From: Anagrus nilaparvatae
Taxonomy: Eukaryota; Arthropoda; Insecta; Hymenoptera; Mymaridae
Reading direction: 5' to 3'
Assembly: GCA_022575985.1 (NCBI GenBank)
Contig: JAKSXM010000246.1
Location: 10,744,001-10,808,000 of the forward strand
Length of the DNA stretch: 64,000 nt
The stretch's first letter is position 1, and every line of letters starts with the position of its first letter. Position numbers and translations under genes: made by a program. Shown here piece after piece: positions 23,417 to 35,182 of the stretch. The notes under the pieces are model-generated. The model had not been told where the DNA came from. It ran no database searches and saw nothing but the letters and a program-made list of their open reading frames with translations.

Positions 23417-23758
23417 GTGTGTATGCGTATTTATAGCTTAAATACTGGACTAAAATATAGCGGCTTCTCGTATGTAAGATCAATATTTTTCATATTTGTG
23501 ATATTTTTGTTTTTTATTTAGATTTTTTTTACTATTCTAATATTATATTAATTGTTATTTTTTATTATGTTAAATTATCTACTTATTTTTATATAATTAT
23601 ATCTTATTGTAATCTATCGCAATTTTTATGTTCTACCAGTCCCATGCACAGATCTATGATCTCGTAGGGTACACGGGTGGTACATGAATTTTATGTACAT
23701 ATATATGTTATGTATTACTTGTAATAATTGTATAATGCTGGATAAGATAAATAAATAG
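23417..23758 (+). mobile_element. Possible 3' end of a LINE
   Basis: The stretch ends in 'GCTGGATAAGATAAATAAATAG', a tail like that of many non-LTR retrotransposons, preceded by 'GGGTACACGGGTGGTACATG'. There is no coding part. The call rests on the tail only. Confidence 0.35.
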
Positions 23759-23877
23759 ATATATATTTTCAATGTATCCTGATTTTCAAAAAACAAAAGC
23801 ATATTTTGTAAATCGTAAAGAAAGTTATGTTAATTTAGAATTTTATGCGGATCACATTCTAAAAAAAGTAATTTTAG
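23759..23877 (+). pseudogene. Odorant receptor exon-like remnant
   Basis: Open for 64 codons from 23772. The first 40 residues (DFQKTKAYFVNRKESY, LEFYADHILKK) match in spacing the second exon of the receptor at 5179-18683 (DYHQEWKNLVDQGEF, IIIKASKRGNF): an acidic-aromatic start, a helix, then a basic break before a hydrophobic run. An AG lies at 23757-23758 and a GTAATT donor at 23878. It is on the same strand as the receptor gene and is cut off at 23898 by the next element. The similarity is weak, so this is a candidate only. Confidence 0.35.
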
Positions 23878-24849
23878 GGTTTATTTTATTGATTCTTCCC
23901 GACGAATTTTTGATAGATCTCTTTAGATCTCCAGAGATCAAAAGAGATCTCCGGAGATCTAAATAGATCTAAATAGATCGATAAATTGGGGAGATCTCTT
24001 TAGATCTCCGGAGATCACTTTTGATCTCTAGAGATCTCTGGAGATTAAAATAGATCTTGATAGATCTGCGGAATGAAAAAAAAAATTAGGAAAATTTTTA
24101 ATTGTCATTTAAAATCATTAAATGAAGGTATTAAAGGATAATTTGATTTTTTTTATGCCTTTTGAATAATTTCAAGGAAATAGGACCTGGTAAATGAATA
24201 AAAAATGTCAAAGTACTTAAATATGTATAAATTTAATTAACAACATATTATTTAAAGTTTATGGTATTTAATAGGTATTTAATAGGTATCTTTCAGTATT
24301 AAATTTGAACTGTTTTTTTCACTCTTTTTTTCAACATTTTAATAAAGATAAAAAACTTGAAATTTTTAATTTAAAGTTGATTTACAATTATATAATCTCA
24401 ATTTCAGAATTTCCGTGTGTAGTTTTTAATTTATAGAAAAAATTATTATTTATAAACTTTAAATTAAAAAATTTAAAAAAAAAAACAATTTAAATTAAAA
24501 AAAAAAACTATTTTTGTTTACGATTAAAATTAATAAATAAATTGCAATATCGTATTAATGGTCACATTAATAACAAAAAGTATAATATTTAAGATAAATG
24601 ACAAATAAATATATAAAAATTAATTATTTAATAAATAATGTCAAACAGGTAATATATTAGTTATATGAAATTATAAATTTTTTATTTTTTTTAGTAAATA
24701 AAATAAAAATTTGATAAAATTAAAATACCCTGCCAACTAGCTGGCACTAAGGTTCCGTAAACAATGAGCTTAATACTTCAAAATGCCACAGATATCAACG
24801 ATTACAACCATGCAATCATACATACATTTCTATTAACTTTTAAAAGTTT

Positions 24850-25350
24850 TTTTTATTGATCAAAAATTTTGGAACAAATTTTCAAAAAATTAATTATCAG
24901 ATTCGAGATATCGAGTAAAAACCATATTTTCAAATATAAGTACTTTCATGGAACTAATTGAAGTATTACACAAAAAAAAAAAAAATATTGCTTTTTTTTT
25001 AATTTTTTTGTTTTTTTAATTTTGAGAAAAAAATTTTGAAAAAAATTGGTATCAGATCCAAAAAATTACTATAAACGAACTTTCTAAAACTAGTACTCTC
25101 ATAGAAATAAATTAGGTACTACGTCCAAAAAGAAAAAAATATTTGGTGTTTTTTGTATTTTTTTGTGCCGAAAATTTCGGGAAAAAAATTTTCAAAAAAT
25201 TAATTATCAGATTCGAGATATCGAGTAAAAACCATACTTTCAAATATTAAAGTACTTTCATAAAAATAAATGAGGTATTACATCCAAATTAAAAAAAAAA
25301 AAAAGTACCTCGAGCTTTTTTGGCGAAAAAATTTTTGAAAAAAAAATTAG
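24850..25350. repeat. Satellite monomers of the 155-bp family, continued at 27463-27625
   Basis: The sequence matches the array at 2950-4440 ('TACTTTCATAGAAATAAA', 'GAGATATCGAGTAAAAACCA'), ends at GTACCTCGAG..AAAAAATTAG, and resumes after the Penelope insertion with AAAAAATTAGGTCTTAATTCC and the CA-containing module. Confidence 0.85.
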
Positions 25351-25420
25351 AATAAGATAATTTTACCTTGTCTTTAATCCGTCTTGAGAGTGACTTCGTT
25401 ATTAAAATATTTTACACTAC

Positions 25421-25450
25421 GTTTTTCAGAATATTGTATTCCATCATCAG
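25421..25450 (-). ncRNA. Hammerhead-ribozyme-like motif near the 3' end of the Penelope-like element
   Basis: On - the sequence reads CTGATGA (25450-25444), then a hairpin of about six pairs with a three-base loop, then GAAA (25427-25424) followed by AAC. CUGAUGA, helix II and GAAA in that order are the conserved core of a hammerhead ribozyme, which is known to occur in Penelope-like elements. The rest of the fold (helices I and III, cleavage site) was not established. Confidence 0.5.
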
Positions 25451-25704
25451 GTGTATTATTTTGTCAGATGTTTAAAAATATAAATCTTAAAGTTTCTAAA
25501 AATAATTAATTACACTAAACTCTCATGTTCTTTTTCTTTTCATTTATTGAAATATACCGTATATTACACTTATTATCACAATTATTATGCATATTTTATT
25601 ATTATTTTGCACTGCTTCTATTTATTTTATTAAGTATTTTACGAAATTTAATTTTAATTATTGTTATTTATTGAACGAGATCTCGTTATGGACTGTTTAA
25701 ATTT

Positions 25705-26350
25705 TTATAGTTTATTTATTATGGTGTCGTATAGCGAATTTGATTTAAATTGTAGTTTATCATTCAACAGGGGTGTATCGTTGTTTTTAAATGCCTTGTA
25801 TATTTCATATTCTTCTAATGCATTCATATAATTTCCTTTTTTGTCACAAATATGCATGGGTGTTAAAAAGTCTTGAAAATTCTTATTTTTATATTCATGG
25901 TTATTTGTAATCAGATGTTTTGCAAAATTTGATCGTATTACTGTATTCTTTTTGATGGTTTTTGGTGGTAAATGCTCAGTATACCTGGTGTAAAAATTTC
26001 TAGCTGTTTGTCCTATGTATATTGAGCCACAATCACATATCATTTTATATATACCTGCTTTTTTTGTTACAATCTCTGTATTATTATCTTTTGGGTGCAA
26101 AATTCTCTCTATTTTGTTGTCGGTACTAAAACTGATTGTTACACCGTGTTTCTTGAATGCGTGAAATAATATATTAGGCAAATAGTTTCCAAATGTGGTT
26201 GATGTATATTTAATTTCATTGTTTTGTGCCTCGTTGTTTTTATCAATTAAATTATTTTTGTTAGCAATTTTCTTATAATGCCTAGATATTAGCTTGTCAA
26301 TGATGGAACTATGATATCCGTTTTTTACTGCAATGTGTTTAATTGTATTA
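25705..26350 (-). pseudogene. Penelope-like GIY-YIG endonuclease domain
   Basis: The C-terminal part of the element's polyprotein. It has 'AGIYKMICDCGSIYIGQTAR' with the paired GIY and YIG, the cysteine pair between them that is typical of Penelope nucleases, a basic stretch with 'RYTEH', and a downstream 'NALEEYEIYKA' helix with the expected glutamate. The frame is open upstream of 26181 to about 26350, where it meets the reverse transcriptase in another frame. It would nick DNA for target-primed reverse transcription if expressed. Confidence 0.88.
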
Positions 26351-26359
26351 ACTTCCTCA

Positions 26360-26936
26360 TCAAAATCCTATGCTGTATGCTGCCATTTTTTGTGAATATG
26401 GATGATGTGAATTTATATGTATCGTTGTGTCAGTTGTGGTTGGTTTTCTATAAATTTTGAAACTTAAAGTATTATCTTGCGATTTTCTAATGTTTAAATC
26501 CAGAAAGTTAATGGAGTCTTCTTTTTCTAATTCTAAAGTGAATTGTATATTTTTATTCTGTTTATTTAAAAAGGTTTTGAAGTTTTCCAGCTGCCTGTTG
26601 GTTCCATTGTAAATTAAAAAGATATCATCCACATATCTGGTATAAAAAATGATGTTATTTTGGTGTGCGTTATTTTTATTAAATATATATATATTTTCAA
26701 AGTGATTCATATACATTTCTGCTAACAGACAAGATATAGGTGAGCCCATAGCTAAACCATCTTTTTGATAAAAATATTTATCTTTGTATCTGAAATAGTT
26801 TTGTTTTAACAAAATGTTTAAAAGGTTGATTATTTCATTTATCTGATTTTTGTCGATTCTTTTATGTTTAATGAGATTGTTTTCAATGATATTAATTGTT
26901 TCATGAATTGGGACCATTGTGTACAAATTAACTATA
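26360..26936 (-). pseudogene. Penelope-like reverse transcriptase, palm
   Basis: About 190 codons with '[16 protein letters not shown]', '[17 protein letters not shown]' and the catalytic '[13 protein letters not shown]' box, followed by 'INFLDLNI' and the 'NSHHPYSQK' region, all diagnostic of Penelope-like reverse transcriptases. Frameshifts at both ends separate it from its neighbours in the same element. Confidence 0.92.
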
Positions 26937-26937
26937 T

Positions 26938-27462
26938 CTAAAGATTAGATGCTAATTTATATGCAGAATTTATTTTAATATCCTTTATTTTATTAACCAA
27001 CTCTGTATTGTTATGTATAGCTTTGTCTCTTTCTAATACGATATGTGTTTTAAGTAAAGTGCCTAATCTCTTGGCTACTTTATAACTTGCTGCCTTTTTA
27101 TGATTAATTGTTGGTCTAATAGGGATGCCTTCTTTATGTACCTTCATCAAACCTCTAATATTTGGAGCTTTTGGTTTTGTCTGTTTGAGAAAAAATTTTT
27201 CTTTGTCGCTAAATAAAGAGTTACAATTATTTATTGCATTGTTCAGATCCTTAGAATATTGTATTGTTGGGTCTTGTTCAAGCACTTCAATATTATTCTT
27301 TTTTATAAAATTATCAATTTTATTATCATATACCTCTTCTCCTACAATTACAATGGTGTTACCTTTATCTGATTTAGTAATTACTGCATTATTATCTTTG
27401 ATTTTCTTTTTAATTTTATTTATTATTTTTGATTCTTGTTTATGTTTATGTTCCAGTTTATT
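26938..27462 (-). pseudogene. Penelope-like polyprotein, N-terminal part
   Basis: The frame is open to the truncation point. It contains 'VITKSDKGNTIVIVG' and 'APNIRGLMKVHKEGIPIRP', the conserved start of the Penelope reverse transcriptase. The residues before this motif are lost by 5' truncation. It ends at a frameshift next to the palm domain. Confidence 0.85.
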
Positions 27463-28410
27463 AAAAAATTAGGTCTTAATTCCATAATGTTTGTGAAATA
27501 TCACCAATTACATACATACACACACACACACACATACATACTTTTTTTAAAAACCGGTTTTTTAGCTTCCTGAGGTCTCAAAACGTGCTTATATGCCAAA
27601 AAATCAGAAACCAAAATTTGACCCATCAAAAAAAATGTTTATTTTAGTTATTATATTGTTTTTATAATTGTAAATCAACTTTAAATTAAAAATTTCAAGT
27701 TTTTTATCTTTATTAAAATGTTGAAAAAAAGAGTGAAAAAAACTTTATATAATATGTTGTAAATAAAATTATACATATTTAAGTACTTTGACATTTTTTA
27801 TTCATTTACCAGGTCCTATTTCCTTGAAATTATTCAAAAGGCATAAAAATCAAATTATCCTTTAATACCTTCATTTAATGATTTTAAATGACAATTAACA
27901 ATTTTCCTAATTTTTTTTTTCATTCCGCAGATCTCTCAAGATCTATTTTAATCTCCAGAGATCTCCGGTGATCTGTAGAGATCTCTAGAGATCAAAAGTG
28001 ATCTCCGGAGATCTAAAGAGATCTCCCCAATTTTTCGATCTATTTAGATCTCTAGAGATCTCCGGAGATCTCTTTTGATCTCTAGAGATCTATCGAAAAT
28101 TCGTCGGGTTAATAATTTTTTTTTTTTTTTTTTATTAATAAGATTATTGTACAAGATTGTACAAAATATGTAGTACATTAATGAAATATATATTTTTGTT
28201 GCATCACGCTAATTAAAATTTAATATAATATAACAATTCACAATGTAATAAAAATTTGGGAATAATAAAGATCTAGAGAGCAGAGAGGAGGCTAGTGAGA
28301 TTAAAATAAGTAAAAAATAATTGTTTTTTTGTTAGCAGTTAATTATCTTGACTATATGCATAAAGTAAAAAAAAACAGAAATTATTTTGCTTGAATTTTT
28401 TAGCAGTTAC

Positions 28411-29124
28411 TTAAGGTGGCAGGTCGTACCCGAGGGAAAAAAAAGGTGTCTTTTTCTGGATAGGTTTTCGGGTAGAAATAAATGAGATAATTTTTTGAAA
28501 ATTGGCACTTTATTAGATTATAAGTTGCTAAACATTTTTAAAAAATTTTTTTTTATTTTTCTCTAAAATGGCGCCGAGTACAGGTGCTCAAAGTTAGGCC
28601 TCACTTTTCATTGTGTCACGATAACTCAAAAAATAATTAAAATATCTTCCTAATTTTTTGGCTACACTTTAAAAATACAATTATCTTCTGAATTGATGGA
28701 TTCAAATTTTGAAAAATGGAAAATTCTGAAAATTATTTAATTTTTTTCAAAAATTGCAATTTTTTTCAAATGTTTTTTTAAAGAAAAAAAAATTGGGACA
28801 TTTTTTGGAAAAATCATTCCATCCACCCAGAAGATAATTGTATATTAAAAGTGCAGCCAAAAAATTAGGAAGATATCTTAATTATTTTTTGAGTTATCGT
28901 GTATACAAATCGAAAAACGTTGTTTCGAGAAAAACGCGTTTAAAGTTTAGAATACTGTATCTTACGCCTATCGCGGTGTCTTGCTTAATCTTCTATAACT
29001 TCCTTATTATTCAAGATATCATTATAAAAATTTTTTTCAATATTCTTAAGATGTTTTCGAACCCAAAAAAACCAAAAACAAAAAATCGATTTTTTTTTCC
29101 TTTGGGTACGACCTGCCACCTTAA
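28411..29124. mobile_element. 706-bp hairpin MITE with TTAA target duplication
   Basis: TTAA (28411-28414) then GGTGGCAGGTCGTACCC; mirrored at the right end and closed by TTAA (29121-29124). The inner sequence is also self-complementary (for example around 28650-28700 against 28810-28880), so the element can fold over most of its length. TTAA duplications are used by piggyBac-like and Kolobok transposons; which one mobilised it is not visible. Confidence 0.88.
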
Positions 29125-29787
29125 ATGCTCTTTTTAGTTATAAGATTAAATATTTGTAAAAAAAGTATAAAATTATCAAATTAATTTATTAAAAATTTGA
29201 GTATTTATTTGTTTAAATAAAAAAAAAATTTGTTTTAGTACCTATTGAAATTTAAAAAAATATAATTTAACTGATAAAATATAAGAAGTTACAGTTTTTC
29301 TATAAATGTTAATAATTTAATTATTTACAAAATTTATTTATTATGTTTTATATTAATACAAAAATAATCATATTTTCGTAGACTCTTGTGTAGTATCAAT
29401 TATTTCTGACTCTTCTTGCATTATGCAATCAACAATTTCATTAAAATTTTCACGTTTGTTATATTTTTAATATAAAAGAAAATTTTTTGTGTAAATAGCA
29501 CTATTAAATTAATAAAATTTAATAAAATAAAACTTACAAAAATGAAATTGTTTATTTAAACTTAAATCCTAATAATTTAGATAATTATTTAATTACTAAT
29601 AAAAGATTAGAAATTTTTTTTATTAATTTAAGTTTTATATAAAAATTTAAATATTTAAATTGCTTGCATGTAATATATTGTAAACTATAACTTATAATTT
29701 TTGAATGAGCAAAAATGCATTTTTCTGTATACTGGGAAGTTCTTGAAAATACTAACTTATTAGATATTCATGCGTTAATTAAAGATT
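29125..29787. other. AT-rich spacer with one short coding-like stretch
   Basis: Mostly A/T runs. On - at about 29376-29465 there is a 30-codon frame with 'NFNEIVDCIMQEESEIIDT' that ends in a stop; its amino-acid composition looks coding, but it is too short to name. Confidence 0.35.
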
Positions 29788-29987
29788 AATTTTCTTTTGA
29801 GACTTTGAGTATCAAAAATATCAAGCGCTTTGTAAAATAAGAAGAGCGGGCCTTAAATATTTTAAATACGACAACATGCTTTAAAAATGAGCGTTGGGAA
29901 ACAGGTTTCGTATGGGAACGTGATAATCGCAATTTACCTGATAATTATTTTAGGCCACTCTCTAGGCTAAAAGCACTTGAAGCAAGA

Positions 29988-30224
29988 TTGGATCGTGACC
30001 CAAAATATGCGAATTTATATTATCGCGAAATTGAGCGTCTTATCCGCGAGGGCTACGCAGTTGAAGTTAACTTTGATGATCCCTCTGGTCAAGTTATTTG
30101 GTACGTTCCGCATTTTGGAATCATGAACGAAAATAAACCAAATAAAGTGCGCCTCATTTTTGATGCAGCTTACATTTATCGTGGAATAAGTTTAAAAATC
30201 AATTGCTGCTGGGTCCTGACTTAA
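29988..30224 (+). pseudogene. BEL/Pao reverse transcriptase, fingers part
   Basis: Seventy-eight codons with 'YYREIERLIREGYAVEV', 'WYVPHFGIMNENKPNKVRLI' and 'FDAAYIYRGISLKINC'. This spacing is specific to BEL/Pao reverse transcriptases. The frame is open upstream to about 29840 apart from small breaks; downstream it shifts. Confidence 0.88.
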
Positions 30225-31331
30225 TAAAATCACTCTTTTCAGTCTTACTTTTTTTTTAGAGTTGAGGCCGTGGCTTTAAAATCAGATATACGCGAGTTGG
30301 TATTTGTGAAGAAGATAAAGATGCCCAGCGATTTTGATGCAAAGAAAAAAATCTTTCAGAGAACCCTAAGGTGTATAAAATGTCTTGTTTATTATTTGGC
30401 TCAAAATGTTCTCCATGCAGTGCGATTTATACTCTCAATAAAAATGCTGAGCGTTATTCTCACTATTTTCCGGTTGCAGCTGATGTGATGCCGGAGAAAA
30501 TAAAAAGGTCTTAGGTCTGCAATGGGATACTAATAAAGATATTTTTTTTTAATATTTTTTCTTTCAATTTTAGATTAGATAAGGTTGCGAAAAATATAAT
30601 TCAAATAGGGAGTGCGACTACTAAACTTCAAATGCTTCGAGTATTTATGTTGATTTATGATTCTATTGGATTCTTAAATCCATTTACTATCCGTTCTAAA
30701 ATATTATTGAAAAATGTATGGTGGCGGGGCACGGGTTGGGATGAAGAAGCTTTGCGACTAGGATCACAGTGACTGGAAACAGTGGATAAAAGATCTATCA
30801 CTTACTAAAGATTGTGCAGTACCTAGACATTTTTTACTAAAGATAAAGTTATCGTCTCGTCTGAGCTGCATACGTTATGTAACGCAAGTGTTAAAGCATA
30901 TGCAGCGATTTCTTATATTCGTGCAGTATACAACGGTGGTTCAGTCACCATAAAAATAGTCACGAGCAAAAGCCTGGTCGCGCCTTTGAAAGCGCTATCT
31001 ATTCCTTGTTTAAGATTGCAAGTAGCCCTGAAGGATCCAAGGTTAAATATCCAAGGAAATCGATGATTTATCGGAGGCTGATTCATGGAAATGGATTCAG
31101 TCCGCTGAAAATCCTGCAGACGACGCAACTAAATGAAATCGTCTTGATTCTTCCTCTCAGAGTAGGTGGCTTCTGGGACAAGAGTTTTTAACTCACTGTG
31201 AATGGAAATGTCCAGAACAGCCTCCGATAACCAAAGAAGAGTATGCTGAAAAAATTAAAATTAAAAGCAGGAATTTACTAAATTACTAAATTACTAATTT
31301 ACTAATTTACTAAATTCTACTACTAGGCGCG

Positions 31332-31670
31332 ATGAGCCTTAAAGCGGATGTCATGCCTGATCCCTCTAAATTTTCGAGTTGGTCCCATTGGTGTAGAGTA
31401 GTAGCTAAATTCTTTTTTGCAAAAGAAGTCTGGCTCACCAAATTAAAAAGTAATATAAAGCCAATCCCTAAGCATGTAACCGTCGAACAGTATGAAATCG
31501 CTAGTACGTCTCTTTTTAAAGAGGCCCAAATTGACTCTTTTCCTCGTGAAAATAGTGCTTTAGAAAATAACCTACCAATTCCTGAAGATAGCCGTTTAAG
31601 TCAATTCACTCCCTTTTTACAAAACGGCTTATTAAAAGTACAAGAACGAGCCTCAATTCACGCACCATGA
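31332..31670 (+). pseudogene. BEL/Pao region between RNase H and integrase
   Basis: A 112-codon frame. 'DPSKFSSWSHWCRVVAKF' corresponds to the conserved helix before the integrase zinc finger in BEL/Pao polyproteins, and the later 'EQYEIASTSLFKEAQIDSF' to the start of the integrase zinc-finger region. It then stops; nothing of the catalytic integrase core follows, so this end was deleted before the LTR. Confidence 0.75.
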
Positions 31671-31949
31671 TAACTCATCAAAAATAAACCAACGAGTCAA
31701 AAAATTTAGAAACGGGTATGTCGTCATTATAAATGATAATTTAACCCCTAGAAACGGTATAATGCAGTAAGTTTATCCGGGTGAAGATAAGAGGGTTCGT
31801 TCGGCTCTTCCAGCGGATTTTTGAAAAGACCAACTACGAAGTTACTGCGTCTTAAGTTGGCTTCGAAAAGTAATAAAAATTCTAATAGTAGTAAATGTTG
31901 ATAATCCACTTGTGTGTAAAAACCCTAGGAGTTTTTACAGGGTGGAGAA

Positions 31950-32620
31950 TGTTTCTTTCAGGCATTAAAAAATTATAATCGCTCTTTGACACTGCGAGCT
32001 TGGCCGTGCGTAGTCTTCGGCATGGCCTTGCCACGCTTTACGGTTGCACCTTGACACTGGCAAGATTAGCTGCGCGTAGTCTTTGGCTTGGCCTTGCCGT
32101 GCTTCTCTAGCTTGCTGCGCTTAGCGTTAGCCTTTGCCTTTGCTCCCTTTTGCATGAGATGCTTATATTTTTTCTGATTAAAAAATGAGGCCCTGAAAAG
32201 AGCCTATTGGTAAAATTAATTTATTATTTGCTCCTTTGCCACGTTATATTTTTTATATTATTATATTACTTCGCAACTTTCGTAACGGTTTTGTCGCGTG
32301 CGCGCCAATCAGCGAACACGACCGAAGTCGGAAAAGGCCTATAAATATAACCGTGATATTGGCCAAAGCAGCATTTGCTGTCCTGATTTCAGCCACGATG
32401 CTACGATTTTCGACGCCTTTCCTTTTTTTGCTGTTGACTATGTGCTTGATATACTTAGTGCTTGGATTCTGTCGTTCATTATTGAAATAGTTCGTAAGCT
32501 GTAATTGGTGTTGCGCTTGGTGCGATTTCCGAGCTCGTAGGCTTGAAGAGGTGATTTTTGAAATTCCTGGCCAGGAGATATCGCCTGAGCAAGAGGTGCT
32601 CAAATTATATTAAATCGTGA
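31950..32620 (+). repeat. Probable 3' LTR of the BEL/Pao element
   Basis: It follows the purine-rich stretch GGGTGGAGAA and starts with TGTTTC, as BEL/Pao LTRs often do. It is clearly richer in GC than its surroundings, has an internal tandem duplication (about 31986 and 32051, sharing 'GCGTAGTCTT' and 'GGCTTGGCCTTGCC'-like blocks) and a TATA-like CCTATAAATATAACC at 32338. No second LTR is in the window, so the right border is approximate. Confidence 0.6.
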
Positions 32621-33446
32621 GTTTTTTTTTATTTAGTTTTTTGTGTGATTGTGTATGATAGTGTATTTTCATTTTGCTTGTCTGGTCGTTGTGTGCTTGT
32701 GACTACGCATCAAATTTTCTACAAAAAACCAAAAGGCCCTTTTCAAGGCCACCTATTACGTAAGACAAAAGAAAAAAAAATTTAGAAAGCTTCTGTAAAA
32801 TTAACATCTTCAGTAAAATTACAATAAATTTAATAAGGTTAATTAGTGCAAAATATCTAAATGATACTGAAATTGCTAATCAAAATTTAGATACCTCTAA
32901 AAATATGGAAATTTATGTACAAACATGCGAATATTAAAAAATCTTATAATAATCCATGTGCTCATATTAAAAAAATTTGATTCTATTACTTTTCTGAGAT
33001 ACATAAGATGAAAACTTAAAATAAAGTTTCAAGATAGTTATTGACGTGAAAACTAAACTGAGCTAACTATTAAGCAAATAAAATCTGATAGAGAAAAAAT
33101 TTCTTGGTTTTCAAAATTTTTTTATTATTTCCAAAGGACTATTTTTAAATATCTAAAAACAGCTGCTATTTTAAAACCTTTGAATCTAGAACTTTAAATA
33201 ATGGAATAGTATAATATTTTTATATATTGAATCCATTGCAATCGGGTATTTCAAAATCCCAGACTTTCAAATATCCCTTAGTTTAGATTCACTTAGAATT
33301 ACTCTTATGTTTCGTTAAAAAAGATTATTTTTGCTGCATGCGAAGATTTGCATATTTTTGGCATTTTGTATATTTTGCAGATTTTAGTTATGCGATCAAC
33401 ACATGTCAAAAGGTAATTTAGGTAAAATATTTAAAACAGACGACCC
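32621..33446. other. Spacer without recognised content
   Basis: AT-rich, with no frame of note. CTATTACGTAAGACAA at 32752 resembles part of the motif at 6724. Confidence 0.4.
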
Positions 33447-33763
33447 GTATAGTTATTTTCTATGCAAATAGCATGTAAAGTAAAATTTTTAAAAAACTTA
33501 ATCGAAGATTAAATTAATCAGAGTAATATTTTTTGTATGTTTGCTATTTTTTTTGTTTATTTTATTTTTTTTTGCCTCTTTTTCACAAGAGAATACCAGA
33601 ATTGGCAGAGGCCTTCAACAATGTTATTTTATTCTCATAAGGAGCCAATATACACACATTTTTATTATATTTTTTTATAAAATCAATAGGATAAGTGTTT
33701 TCTGATAATTGTTGTTCAGCTTTTGAACATTTTCTATAGAACACTTATTCTGGTAAAATGTAT

Positions 33764-34609
33764 ATTTCTTTATTTCTTTATTTCTTTATTATATATAAAT
33801 AACGGGCTAAACACCCAATACATGCTTTTTAAAAATAAATTGTACATATAAAAAATAATTTATACATTGTCATTAATTAAAGAAAATTATTACTCTGATT
33901 AAGAAAAATTTAACTAACTTACAATTTTAAAATATTTAATTTTTATTTAATTTTACATCTAATAATTCAAGTCCTATAAATAATATGCATTAATAATCAA
34001 ATATAATTCGGATACAATAATTAAAACACCATTAGTTTAAATGTCTAATCTTAATTTAATTTTTGCCTATATGACTAAAATAAATGACCATAGCAGGCAA
34101 CCAAAACCAAGCCATCCCAATAGAGACCAAAGTGAATTGCGCAAAATATACTTCTTTTATTAAAATAATAATCATAATGTAAAAAAGACTAATTTGAGTC
34201 AAAATAATTTAAACAGAACCTATATACATTAGTTTTAAAACAGTCTTGACCTAATAAATTTTTAAGACTCTGTGGCAAAGAGTTCCACTGTCTTTTTAAC
34301 CTGAGGTAAGGGGAATGATATAACAAATCACTTTTAGCACTAGCTTCTTTTAAAATTCTAGGTTGGCGTAAATTGTATTCCAGTGATCTACTCTCGAACA
34401 CGTTCCTCAAATTTTCAGGAAAACATGGATCTGATGATGCCTTATTCATAAACATCAGATCATATGCATTATGCAATGATTTGATGGAAGAAATATTTGA
34501 TAATTTAGAAATATTTGAGAAGTCGTGCTCGAGAGGAGACATTGGAGAATTTGTTTTATATGAAACATAACGAAGACCCTTATGGATGATGCCCTCCAGA
34601 GAACAGAGT
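33764..34609 (-). mobile_element. 5'-truncated LINE 3' fragment, insertion absent from the paralogous copy
   Basis: The paralogous sequence near 52480 runs through without this segment. On - it ends in an AAAGAAAT-repeat tail next to 33764 and encodes the last 150 residues of an ORF2 (34641-34189) with 'SSIKSLHNAYDLMF' and 'PYLRLKRQWNSLPQSLKNL', the usual C-terminal WNSLP block. It is a different family from the host element. Confidence 0.82.
34189..34609 (-). pseudogene. LINE ORF2 C-terminal tail
   Basis: Ends at 34189 with 'CFKTNVYRFCLNYFDSN'. The order 'SLEYNLRQPRILKEASAKSD', then 'RLKRQWNSLPQSLKNL', is that of the tail of Jockey/CR1-like reverse transcriptase proteins. The open frame continues a few codons past the insertion border at 34609, by chance. 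It is a fragment only. Confidence 0.75.
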
Positions 34610-35182
34610 ATATAAATAAAAATCAATAAATATTTGCGCAAATAATGTTTTTATTTTATTATTATATTCAGTATTCATTAAGAAGGCAAATGTTGTGTTA
34701 AATCAAAATTTACAAGAATTAAAAATTTGATAAAATTTATTTAAATGAAAAATTCATTAATTTTATTATAATTTTATTGTAATTAATTGTATAAAAAAAG
34801 TTTTAAAAACTTATTTATGTAAGTATAACAACAATTAATAATAAAATTCACCAAACAAAATACGGTTTATTGCTCTGATTATCAATCACAGAGGCAATAA
34901 ATTTATTAAAATTATTTAGATTGATAGATTTTAGACACAAAAAATTGTGAATTAAAAGCATTATTTTAAAAACTCTAAGAAACATAAACAATAAGACTAT
35001 TATAGTTTTTAAACTTCGGAAATATTACCATTTTTTTTTTTTTAAATTTAATACTGAATTATATATTAGGCACTTGTATAAGCACCATTCAATAAAAATA
35101 TGATTTATGCTTTTATATTCGTCACAGTATGTAAAGTCCAACTTGGTGCATGTGGCTAAAACGATAAAAAATTATGAAAATT

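Larger units (their letters stand above)
25351..27462 (-). mobile_element. 5'-truncated Penelope-like element with 10-bp target duplication
   Basis: The element lies inside a satellite unit, and both borders show the 10-bp direct repeat AAAAAATTAG (25341-25350 and 27463-27472). Reading on -, it encodes in order the N-terminal 'TKSDKGNTIVIV' motif, reverse transcriptase and a GIY-YIG nuclease. There is a frameshift near 26940 (between 'AYKLASN' and '[11 protein letters not shown]') and another near 26362. The 5' end is cut within the coding region. A hammerhead-like motif lies close to the 3' end. About 2.1 kb remain; it is probably fairly young because the frames are long. Confidence 0.92.
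23898..28108. mobile_element. 4.2-kb inverted-repeat element with GATC-rich arms, carrying nested repeats
   Basis: The ends CCCGACGAATTTT and AAAATTCGTCGGG are inverted copies. Arms of about 450-500 bp (23898-24400 and 27660-28108) match in order, beginning with 120-200 bp made almost only of AGATCT, CCGGAGATC and CTAGAGATC palindromes. The interior (24400-27660) is not unique: it holds satellite monomers interrupted by a Penelope-like element. No transposase is seen. The order of events is element, then satellite, then Penelope. Confidence 0.85.
29788..32620 (+). mobile_element. Degenerate BEL/Pao LTR retrotransposon, 3' half with probable 3' LTR
   Basis: The pol order can be read in shifting frames: start of reverse transcriptase (about 29790), the 'WYVPHFGIMNENKPNKVRLIFDA' block (30100), 'VYKMSCLLFGSKCSPCSAIY' (30370), 'KVLGLQWDTNKDIF' (30505), 'FLNPFTIRSKILL' (30680), the RNase H-side 'ASVKAYAAISYIRAVYNGGS' (30890), and the region before integrase with 'DPSKFSSWSHWCRVVAK' (31350). 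The block expected to hold the YVDD catalytic box is missing between 'FPVAADVMPEK' and 'KVLGLQWD'. Frameshifts and stops make it dead. The integrase core is lost. Confidence 0.85.

Noticed and set aside
27125..27472. Open frame on + with membrane-like composition
   Set aside because: It is the antisense of the Penelope-like polyprotein N-terminal region, where conserved motifs are on -.
32236..32603. Overlapping open frames on both strands
   Set aside because: They lie in the probable LTR, overlap on both strands and resemble no known protein.
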